From NCBI GenBank assembly GCA_900554205.1, contig USGM01000157.1, forward strand, positions 1-5,011: a stretch of 5,011 nt of DNA, in the 5' to 3' direction. The first letter of the stretch is position 1. Each line of letters opens with the position of its first letter. Positions 1 through 5,011 of the stretch are shown in pieces. Made by a program: the position numbers and the translations under genes. Source of the DNA: an uncultured Lachnospiraceae bacterium (lineage in GTDB: Bacteria > Bacillota > Clostridia > Lachnospirales > Lachnospiraceae). Below the pieces are notes generated by a model. That model was not told the origin of the DNA and searched no databases. It saw nothing but the letters and a program-made list of their open reading frames with translations.

Positions 1-1
1 G

Positions 2-778
2 GTTGAGACGCTGCGCCCCTATTACCCGGACGATATTGTGGTGGTCAGCGGCGGAAGGTTCCATTTTGTGCCCATAAACAGAGAACTGAAGCTGAATCAG
101 CTGGATGTGGCAAATCTGAACATATTGGAGAACGGTGAATATCAGTATCTGACGGACGGACAGGTGACCTCACACAAGGGGATTGACGTCTCCAGCCATC
201 AGGGCGACATCGACTGGAAGCAGGTTGCGCAGGACGGTGTGGAATTTGCCATCATCCGCCTCGGTTATCGCGGCTACGGCAGCGAGGGAAAGCTGGTCGA
301 GGACACGAAGTTTGAGGACAATATCAAAGGAGCATCCGCAGCAGGCATCAAGGTCGGAGTTTACTTTTTCAGTCAGGCGATCACAACGGAGGAACTGATG
401 GAGGAGGCGAATCTGGTGCTTGAGAAGATTGCTCCTTACAAAATTGAATGCCCTGTGGTTTATGATGTGGAGAAGACCAGCAAGGACGGCCGGATGAACA
501 ACATTTCGGTGGAGGAGAGAACACAGCTGACGGCACTGTTCTGCCAGACGATACAGGCGGCGGGATATAAACCCATGATCTACCACAACACGGAGATGGG
601 GGCACTGATGATTGATGTCGCAGCACTGGAGGATTACGACAAGTGGTATGCCTGCTACAGTGACCAGATGTTTTACCCATATGAGTATAAGATCTGGCAG
701 TATTCGGATAAGGGAAGGGTTGCCGGAATTTCCACGGATGTCGATCTCGACATCAGCTTTGCACCGCTGTGGGAATAG
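2..778 (+). CDS. GH25 family lysozyme-like glycoside hydrolase, 5'-truncated by window edge
   Basis: Probable secreted or membrane-anchored N-acetylmuramidase that cleaves the MurNAc-GlcNAc bond of peptidoglycan. The frame is open from base 2, so the true start lies upstream; the GTG at 38 has no ribosome binding site and sits mid-protein. Counting from that GTG, about 46 residues of a non-catalytic lead-in (VPINRELKLNQLDV) precede the GH25 barrel. The barrel starts with GIDVSSHQGDIDW, whose Asp50 matches the first catalytic-site Asp of the family. It then has FAIIRLGYRG (70-79), GVYFFSQA (107-114) and VVYDVEKT, whose Asp143 and Glu145 form the family DxE catalytic pair. KIWQYSDKGRVAGISTDVDL and a final FAPLW complete the domain, so the catalytic part looks intact. 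Any signal peptide or transmembrane anchor would be upstream of the window. The gene ends 104 bases before marR and is followed by a hairpin/T-run, so it is probably a separate transcription unit. Autolysin or phage-type lysozyme are both possible; no phage genes are visible. Confidence 0.9.
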   Translation, partial: VETLRPYYPDDIVVVSGGRFHFVPINRELKLNQLDVANLNILENGEYQYLTDGQVTSHKGIDVSSHQGDIDWKQVAQDGVEFAIIRLGYRGYGSEGKLVEDTKFEDNIKGASAAGIKVGVYFFSQAITTEELMEEANLVLEKIAPYKIECPVVYDVEKTSKDGRMNNISVEERTQLTALFCQTIQAAGYKPMIYHNTEMGALMIDVAALEDYDKWYACYSDQMFYPYEYKIWQYSDKGRVAGISTDVDLDISFAPLWE

Positions 779-789
779 AAAATAGGGTG

Positions 790-816
790 TTGACAAAGGA
801 AAGTCAAAGTGATAAT
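790..816 (+). promoter_or_regulatory. Sigma-A-type promoter for the marR-ABC operon
   Basis: A perfect -35 box TTGACA (790-795) is followed after a 15-base spacer by GATAAT (811-816), five of six matches to the -10 consensus. The spacer is about two bases shorter than optimal. Transcription would start near 823, inside the first palindrome of the adjacent operator, so a bound repressor would block the start site directly. The promoter lies 12 bases past the lysozyme stop codon, the only intergenic space before marR. The assignment is from sequence match only. Confidence 0.65.
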
Positions 817-852
817 GTTAGTGTGCTAACAATAAAGGTTAGCGCACTAACA
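816..852 (+). promoter_or_regulatory. Paired palindromic operator, probable MarR autoregulatory site
   Basis: Two near-identical palindromes, GTTAGTGTGCTAAC (817-830) and GTTAGCGCACTAAC (838-851), are separated by 7 bases. Each has 5-bp arms (GTTAG/CTAAC), and the second is the reverse complement of the first with one mismatch. Their centres are 21 bp apart, two helical turns, so two dimers would bind on the same DNA face. They begin at the -10 box and cover the expected transcription start. Size, symmetry and position just upstream of a marR gene are those of MarR-family operators; binding by this particular protein is inferred. Confidence 0.7.
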
Positions 853-859
853 TTTTTTT
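816..859 (+). terminator. Intrinsic terminator of the lysozyme transcript, overlapping the operator
   Basis: RNA read through from the upstream gene could fold 816-830 against 838-852 into a 15-bp stem with one G-U pair (824:844) and a 7-base loop (AATAAAG), followed directly by seven T residues (853-859). This is the form of a Rho-independent terminator, although the stem is only moderately GC-rich. A transcript started at the marR promoter (near 823) would lack the first seven bases of the left arm. It could still pair 823-830 with 838-845, but it would make a weaker hairpin no longer abutting the T run. Confidence 0.6.
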
Positions 860-870
860 GGGAGCAAAAA

Positions 871-876
871 AGGAGG
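871..876 (+). promoter_or_regulatory. Ribosome binding site of marR
   Basis: AGGAGG lies five bases before ATG 882 and fixes that start. An in-frame TTG at 858 is upstream of this site and within the T run, so it is not a credible start. Confidence 0.85.
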
Positions 877-881
877 AGATT

Positions 882-1403
882 ATGGAGCAGAAAGACAGGC
901 GGCTTGCGTTCAAGCTGAGAGTTCTCCATAACCAGATCAGGTGCATCATCCATAGAAGCGCTCCTCATTTTGAAAAGGCGCCGCAGTCCCAGCTGCAGGG
1001 CGGCATTCTTGGCTATCTGTACCATCATCAGGATCAACCGGTGTACCAGAGAGATATTGAGAAGGAATTCCGCATTTCCCGGGCAACGGCGACGAACACC
1101 CTTCAGGTCATGGAAAAAAATGGGCTGATTGTCCGCAAGGCTGTCGATCGTGACGCGAGACTGAAGCGCATACAAATGACAGAGGAGGCAATGCAGGGGC
1201 ATAAGAAGATCGAGGAGCATATGGATATGCTTGACCGCTGCATGACAGAGGGCTTAAGCGACGGCGAGGTGGAGGAACTGCATCGGCTGCTGGATGTGGT
1301 TTTTCAGAATCTGGAGGAATTCCAGGAGGAACTGGAAGAACGTAATTCCCGTCCGGAGCAGGACGGAGAGGAAGAAAGAGAAAGGGAGTGTGACAAATGC
1401 TGA
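882..1403 (+). CDS. MarR-family winged-helix transcriptional regulator
   Basis: A 173-residue cytosolic DNA-binding protein, somewhat longer than the 140-160 typical of the family. The N-terminal helix (residues 1-30, with FKLRVLHNQIRCIIHR) and C-terminal helices (about 103-153) should form the dimer interface. The winged helix-turn-helix spans about 36-100: VYQRDIEKEF and ISRATATNTLQVMEKNGL form the helix-turn-helix with recognition helix, and VRKAVDRDARLKRIQMT forms the wing with the family's D-x-R pattern and closing T. The tail (154-173) is acidic and ends in Cys-Asp-Lys-Cys, beyond the usual fold. The start is ATG 882, set by AGGAGG. The stop overlaps the next gene (ATGCTGA, 7 bp shared), which implies translational coupling and a common operon. 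It probably represses its own promoter through the palindromes at 816-852 and is released by a substrate of the adjacent exporter; ligand and DNA target are inferred from context. Confidence 0.93.
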   Translation: MEQKDRRLAFKLRVLHNQIRCIIHRSAPHFEKAPQSQLQGGILGYLYHHQDQPVYQRDIEKEFRISRATATNTLQVMEKNGLIVRKAVDRDARLKRIQMTEEAMQGHKKIEEHMDMLDRCMTEGLSDGEVEELHRLLDVVFQNLEEFQEELEERNSRPEQDGEEERERECDKC

Positions 1404-3145
1404 AAACACTTGGAGCCCAGATAAAGGAATTTAAGAAGGCTTCCATTGCGACACCGCTGTTTATGATCGGTGAGGTCATCATGGAGATGATTATTCCGAT
1501 GCTGATGGCATTCATCATCGACGAAGGTGTCAATAAGGGTGATATGAAGAATATTTACCTTGCGGGCGGGTTGATGCTGCTGACGGCAGTGTGCAGCCTG
1601 ATGTTCGGAATCGGCGGAGGCGTGTTCGGTGCAAAGGCATCGACGGGCTTTGCCAGAAATCTGCGGAAGGCGATGTATGAAAACATACAGACCTTCAGTT
1701 TTTCCAACATTGATAAGTTCAGTACCTCCGGTCTTGTGACAAGGCTGACAACGGATGTGACCAACATCCAGAACGCTTATCAGATGATGCTGAGAATGGC
1801 GATGAGGGCACCGTTCAGCCTGATCTTTGCGATGCTGATGTCCTTTTATATCAGTCCGAGACTTGCAAGCGTCTACCTGATTGCAGTGGTGCTTCTGGGC
1901 GTGATTCTGGCGATCATTGTCGGAAATGCAACCAAGCATTTCAATCAGGCGTTTCCGAAGTATGATGACCTGAACGAGAGCGTTCAGGAGAACGTTTCCG
2001 CGATCCGCGTTGTCAAGGCTTATGTCCGCGAGGATTACGAGAACAAGAAGTTTAAGAAGGCAAGCGAAAATATTTACAAGATTTTCTGCAAGGCAGAGGG
2101 AATCGTCGCGTGGAACAGCCCGGTGATGAGCCTTGCCGTATATGCCTGCATTATCCTGATCTCGTGGATCGGTGCCCACATGATCGTGCAGGATCAGCTG
2201 ACGACCGGACAGCTGATGAGCCTGCTGACCTATTGCATGACGATATTGATGAACCTGATGATGCTGTCAATGATTTTCGTCATGATCACGATGTCCGTCG
2301 CAAGCGCGAGACGTGTCTGCGAGGTGCTGGAGGAGAAGCCGGAGCTGGCAAATCCCGAAAAGCCCATATTTGAAGTAAAGGACGGCAGTATCCGCTTTGA
2401 CCATGTCAATTTCAGCTACAAGAAAAATGCGGATACACCCGTGCTGAAGGACATCAATCTGGAGATTAAGTCCGGCGAGACTATCGGTATTGTCGGCGGA
2501 ACAGGAAGCGCGAAGTCCAGTCTCGTCAATCTGATCAGCAGACTGTATGACGTGACGGACGGCAGGCTGCTAGTGGGCGGCGTGGACGTGCGCGATTACG
2601 ATATGGAGGTTCTGAGAAATCAGGTGGCGGTCGTGCTCCAGAATAATGTGCTGTTTTCGGGAACGATTCTGGAAAATCTGCGTTGGGGCGACAAGAACGC
2701 GACAGAGGAAGAGTGCAGGAAGGCATGTGAGCTCGCCTGTGCCGATGAATTTATCCAGAAGCTGCCGGACGGCTATGAGACCTATATCGAGCAGGGCGGC
2801 ACGAACGTTTCCGGCGGTCAGAAACAGAGACTCTGTATTGCGAGGGCACTGCTGAAGAAGCCGAAGATACTGATCCTTGATGATTCGACGAGCGCGGTCG
2901 ACACGGCGACGGATGCAAAGATTAGAAAGGCCTTTGCGGAGGAGATTCCCGGAACGACAAAGCTCATTATTGCGCAGCGTATTTCCAGCGTGGAGCACGC
3001 CGACAGGATTATCGTCCTGAACGAGGGACAGATCGACGGCTTCGGAACACACGAGGAGCTGTTAGCAGGAAACGAAATCTATCGTGAAGTATACGAGTCG
3101 CAGACCAGCGGTAACGGTGACTTCGACGAGAAGGGAGGTATGTAA
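1397..3145 (+). CDS. ABC exporter half-transporter, degenerate-site subunit of a heterodimer
   Basis: Complete 582-residue membrane subunit, normal length for a TMD-NBD half exporter. About six transmembrane segments are seen (roughly 17-40, 55-77, 135-155, 157-176, 240-262, 275-300). EDYENKKFKKASE (212-224) lies on the long cytosolic helices. The ATPase domain from about 324 has A-loop Tyr341, Walker A GGTGSAKSS (367-375), Q-loop Gln415, signature VSGGQ (471-475), Walker B ILILDD (491-496), D-loop SAVD and switch AQR (526-528). The site is degenerate: the catalytic Glu is Asp496, the switch His is Gln527, and the last Walker A Gly is Ala372. Asp/Gln replacement is known in the non-catalytic subunit of heterodimeric exporters such as TM287/288, so the partner should carry the working site. 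Likely exports drugs, peptides or lipids; substrate unknown. GGGAG at 1384-1388 precedes ATG 1397, and the start overlaps the marR stop. GGGAGG before the downstream gene lies within its last codons. Confidence 0.95.
   Translation: MLKTLGAQIKEFKKASIATPLFMIGEVIMEMIIPMLMAFIIDEGVNKGDMKNIYLAGGLMLLTAVCSLMFGIGGGVFGAKASTGFARNLRKAMYENIQTFSFSNIDKFSTSGLVTRLTTDVTNIQNAYQMMLRMAMRAPFSLIFAMLMSFYISPRLASVYLIAVVLLGVILAIIVGNATKHFNQAFPKYDDLNESVQENVSAIRVVKAYVREDYENKKFKKASENIYKIFCKAEGIVAWNSPVMSLAVYACIILISWIGAHMIVQDQLTTGQLMSLLTYCMTILMNLMMLSMIFVMITMSVASARRVCEVLEEKPELANPEKPIFEVKDGSIRFDHVNFSYKKNADTPVLKDINLEIKSGETIGIVGGTGSAKSSLVNLISRLYDVTDGRLLVGGVDVRDYDMEVLRNQVAVVLQNNVLFSGTILENLRWGDKNATEEECRKACELACADEFIQKLPDGYETYIEQGGTNVSGGQKQRLCIARALLKKPKILILDDSTSAVDTATDAKIRKAFAEEIPGTTKLIIAQRISSVEHADRIIVLNEGQIDGFGTHEELLAGNEIYREVYESQTSGNGDFDEKGGM
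3133..3138 (+). promoter_or_regulatory. Ribosome binding site of the second ABC gene
   Basis: GGGAGG lies nine bases before ATG 3148, inside the end of the preceding gene. It supports ATG 3148 as the start and tight co-translation of the two exporter subunits. Confidence 0.8.
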
Positions 3146-3147
3146 TC

Positions 3148-5011
3148 ATGGCGGAAGAGAGAAAGCCGAAGGTGAATCAGGGGCCGGGCGGCCCGAGAGG
3201 CGCGAGAGGCCCCAGACCGAAGATTGAAAATCCGGGAAAGCTGTTAAAGAGAATGCTCGGATATACCTTTAAGGACTATGCGATCCATTGGATCATCGTT
3301 GTGATCTGTATTTTTGTCAATGTGTTTGCATCCCTGCAGGGAACTATGTTCATGCGTACCCTGATCGATGACTATATTGTTCCGCTTCTGGGAAACCAGA
3401 ACCCGGACTTCGGCCCGCTGGCTGGCGCAATCGGCAGGGTGGCATGCTTTTACGGCTTGGGAGTTGTGGCGGCATTTGCACAGTCGAGACTGATGATCTA
3501 TGTGACACAGGGCACGATGAAGCGGCTGCGCGACGATCTTTTTGAAAAGATGGAGAAACTGCCGATCAAATATTTTGACACCCATGCGCACGGCGACATC
3601 ATGTCAATCTACACAAACGATATTGATACCATGCGGCAGATGATCAGCCAGAGCATACCGCAGTTTATCAACAGCCTGATTACGGTCGTCGGTACGCTGT
3701 TTTCCATGTTCATTCTGGATATTCCGCTGACCTTCATCACTCTTGCGATGGTTGCAATCATGATTGTCGCCGCAAAGAAGATCGGCTCCCAGAGCAGCAA
3801 GTTCTTCCTCGCGCAGCAGCGTGACCTCGGAAAGCTGAACGGCTGTATCGAGGAGGGAATGACGGGGCAGAAGGTCGTCAAGGTGTTCTGTCATGAGCAG
3901 GAGAGCATCGAGCAGTTCAACGAATTGAATGACGCTCTGTATGAGAGTTCATATTCGGCGAACAAGTTTGCGAATATTATGGGGCCTGTCAATGCACAGC
4001 TCGGCAATTTGAGCTATGTGGTCTGCACGGTTTCCGGCGCGCTTCTGACGCTGACCGGAATCTCCGGGCTGTCACTCGGCGGACTGGCGAGCTTCCTGAA
4101 CCTGAATAAGTCCTTCAGCATGCCAATCAACCAGATCAGTATGCAGCTGAACAGCATCATCATGGCGCTTGCCGGAGCGGAGAGAATCTTCGGACTCATG
4201 GACGAGAAGCCGGAGGTGGATGAAGGATATGTCGAGCTGGTGAATGCAAAGCAGGATGCACGCGGCGAGCTGACGGAGAGCAGCGGGAGAACCGGTCTCT
4301 GGGCATGGAAGCATTATCATAAGGATACCGACACCACGACCTACAGACAGCTGATGGGCGATGTGGTTTTCGATCATGTCGATTTCGGTTATAACGATGA
4401 CAAGATGATCCTGCACGACATTGAACTGTATGCGAAGCCCGGACAGAAGATTGCCTTTGTCGGTGCGACCGGCGCGGGCAAGACGACGATCTTTGACGCG
4501 ATCACCTTCGCGCTGTTCGGCGAGGCCAGCGGAGACAGCCGCGAGCCTGCCATGCTCCGCTCCAAATACGCGCGGGCGGAGGATCCGACCTATGTGGAGC
4601 TGACGTTTTCCTATGGCGGACAGACCTATACCATCCGGCGCAATCCCCCCTACGAGCGCCCCAAAACACGCGGCACCGGCACGACCACCGAATCCGCCGC
4701 CGCGCAGCTGACGCTTCCGAACGGCAATATCATTACGAAACCCCGAGACGTGGACAAAGCGATCCCGGAGATCATCGGTCTGAACCGGGATCAGTTCGCG
4801 CAGATCTGCATGATCTCGCAGGGCGATTTCCGCCGTCTGCTGGAGGCAGACACAGATGGGCGCAAGGAGATCTTCCGGGATATTTTCGGGACGTGGATGT
4901 ATGAAAGTCTGCAAAAACGCCTGAAAGAGGAAACCTCCAAGCTCGGCGAACAAATGGCAGAGGCCTCGCGCAGCATCCGGCAGTATACCGAAGGCATGAT
5001 CTGCGCGGACA
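3148..5011 (+). CDS. Chimeric reading frame: ABC exporter half-transporter joined at Walker A to SbcC; open at window end
   Basis: Residues 1-448 are the partner subunit of the preceding ABC exporter. The N-terminal tail is rich in Gly, Pro and Arg (GPGGPRGARGPRP, 12-24). Membrane segments lie at about 44-66, 92-113, 172-190, 192-210, 285-308 and 310-335, with EEGMTGQKVVKVF (235-247) on the cytosolic helices. A linker insert (about 358-403, with LWAWKHYHKD) leads to the ATPase domain, with A-loop Tyr415 and a consensus Walker A GATGAGKTT (439-447). An exporter would next show a segment such as TNLINRFYD, then Q-loop, signature, Walker B and switch His; none appears. From Phe449 the frame reads SbcC instead. 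The frame has no stop through the last complete codon (residue 621). The start is ATG 3148, two bases after the previous stop. As a native gene it should be about 600-630 residues of pure exporter. The hybrid lacks the exporter ATPase core and is unlikely to transport. Confidence 0.9.
   Translation, partial: MAEERKPKVNQGPGGPRGARGPRPKIENPGKLLKRMLGYTFKDYAIHWIIVVICIFVNVFASLQGTMFMRTLIDDYIVPLLGNQNPDFGPLAGAIGRVACFYGLGVVAAFAQSRLMIYVTQGTMKRLRDDLFEKMEKLPIKYFDTHAHGDIMSIYTNDIDTMRQMISQSIPQFINSLITVVGTLFSMFILDIPLTFITLAMVAIMIVAAKKIGSQSSKFFLAQQRDLGKLNGCIEEGMTGQKVVKVFCHEQESIEQFNELNDALYESSYSANKFANIMGPVNAQLGNLSYVVCTVSGALLTLTGISGLSLGGLASFLNLNKSFSMPINQISMQLNSIIMALAGAERIFGLMDEKPEVDEGYVELVNAKQDARGELTESSGRTGLWAWKHYHKDTDTTTYRQLMGDVVFDHVDFGYNDDKMILHDIELYAKPGQKIAFVGATGAGKTTIFDAITFALFGEASGDSREPAMLRSKYARAEDPTYVELTFSYGGQTYTIRRNPPYERPKTRGTGTTTESAAAQLTLPNGNIITKPRDVDKAIPEIIGLNRDQFAQICMISQGDFRRLLEADTDGRKEIFRDIFGTWMYESLQKRLKEETSKLGEQMAEASRSIRQYTEGMICAD
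4462..4491 (+). other. Chimera junction in shared Walker A sequence
   Basis: The bases encode GATGAGKTTI. The leading part (VGATGAGKTTI) is normal for an ABC exporter, and TGAGKTTI followed by FDAI is normal for SbcC, so the crossover can lie anywhere in about 4468-4491. Everything before this matches an exporter and everything after matches SbcC, with no frame disruption. Synonymous codon choice changes here. A join at a motif conserved between two paralogous families is what assembly collapse or short-homology recombination would leave. Confidence 0.85.
4492..5011 (+). other. sbcC: SbcC (Rad50-like) exonuclease-subunit fragment, lacking its N-terminus and cut by window end
   Basis: SbcC is the SMC-like ATPase that works with the SbcD nuclease on DNA hairpins and double-strand ends. 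Residues 449-621 of the frame are collinear with the N-terminal ATPase lobe just after Walker A. They show FDAITFALFGEASGDSREP, MLRSKYA, YVELTFSYGG with YTIRRNPPYERPK, a GTGTTTE stretch, ITKPRDVDKAIPEIIGLNRDQF, and QICMISQGDFRRLL with Q-loop Gln558. EIFRDIFGT and MYESLQKRLKEET then lead into the start of the long coiled coil (from about 580). The signature motif and Walker B lie after the coiled coil and would be far outside the window. About 35 residues normally before Walker A (the MxPxxLxxxxFGPY-type opening) are missing, replaced by the exporter. No start codon with a ribosome binding site is seen for it alone. In its native genome it would usually sit next to sbcD. Confidence 0.88.

Noticed and set aside
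38..40. GTG as the start of the lysozyme gene
   Set aside because: The frame is open back to base 2, there is no Shine-Dalgarno sequence before it, and no signal peptide or anchor follows it. The gene most likely starts upstream of the window.
170..796. 208-residue open frame on the - strand opposite the lysozyme gene
   Set aside because: No domain recognised, and it lies entirely over the conserved GH25 catalytic region of the + strand.
858..860. TTG as the start of the marR gene
   Set aside because: It lies in the T run of the terminator and before the AGGAGG at 871-876, which is correctly spaced for ATG 882.
1304..2179. 291-residue open frame on the - strand opposite the marR end and first ABC gene
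   Set aside because: It is antisense to two well-supported genes, has a His/Gln/Cys-rich composition with no recognisable domain, and has no ribosome binding site I can see. It is a shadow of the coding strand.
3181..3194. GGGCC-GGGC-GGCCC short inverted repeat early in the second ABC gene
   Set aside because: A 5-bp stem in GC-rich codons for a Gly/Pro/Arg tail; it is expected from the amino-acid composition, and nothing else suggests a regulatory role.
4072..4953. 293-residue open frame on the - strand across the chimera junction
   Set aside because: Antisense to the exporter/SbcC frame with no recognisable motif. The + strand frame matches two known families in sequence, so this is a shadow.
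3148..5011. A new class of membrane-anchored SbcC/Rad50 protein fused to an exporter
   Set aside because: The two parts meet inside one shared motif rather than joining complete domains. The exporter ATPase core and the SbcC N-terminus are both absent, and codon usage differs between the parts. An artefact or a disabling recombination explains this more simply; it is kept as a finding because only reads can decide.
1..5011. CRISPR arrays, tRNA/rRNA genes, insertion sequences, attachment sites
   Set aside because: No direct repeat series, cloverleaf-like sequence, transposase frame or terminal inverted repeat was seen on either strand.

Overview
The window looks like a moderate-GC Firmicute chromosome, most probably a gut or rumen clostridium of the Lachnospiraceae type. 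This rests on the strong AGGAGG-type ribosome binding sites, tightly packed co-directional genes, a GH25 lysozyme of clostridial style, and a MarR plus two-ABC-exporter cassette of a kind common in that group. The placement is from recognition of protein style, not from a database search. All genes are on the + strand and there is no gene-free stretch over about 105 bases.

Layout. Bases 2-778 hold the 3' part of a GH25 (lysozyme-type) glycoside hydrolase gene whose start lies upstream of the window. Bases 779-881 are a compact control region: a sigma-A-like promoter (TTGACA / GATAAT), a pair of facing palindromes GTTAGTGTGCTAAC and GTTAGCGCACTAAC spaced 21 bp centre to centre, and a T7 run that makes the same DNA a good intrinsic terminator for the upstream gene. 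Bases 882-1403 encode a MarR-family regulator. It overlaps by 7 bp with 1397-3145, a complete ABC exporter half-transporter whose nucleotide-binding site is degenerate (Asp for the catalytic Glu, Gln for the switch His, Ala for the last Gly of Walker A). Two bases later, at 3148, the partner half-transporter begins.

The inferred logic is a self-regulated drug or peptide efflux operon: MarR binds the palindromes over the promoter, ligand releases it, and the two ABC subunits form an asymmetric heterodimeric exporter of the TM287/288, BmrCD or LmrCD type.

The striking feature is at the right end. The second ABC subunit is normal through its membrane domain, linker and Walker A loop (residues 439-447, GATGAGKTT). 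It then continues in frame not as an exporter ATPase domain but as SbcC, the Rad50-like DNA repair ATPase (FDAITFALFGEASG and onward to the window end). The join falls in the Walker A sequence that both families share, and synonymous codon choice changes across it: Lys AAA goes from 2 of 26 to 6 of 8, and Arg AGA/AGG from 10 of 16 to 0 of 16. The hybrid has neither an exporter signature/Walker B nor the SbcC N-terminus. It is best read as an assembly chimera, or a recombination product, joined at the Walker A sequence, rather than as a working new protein; raw reads would settle this.
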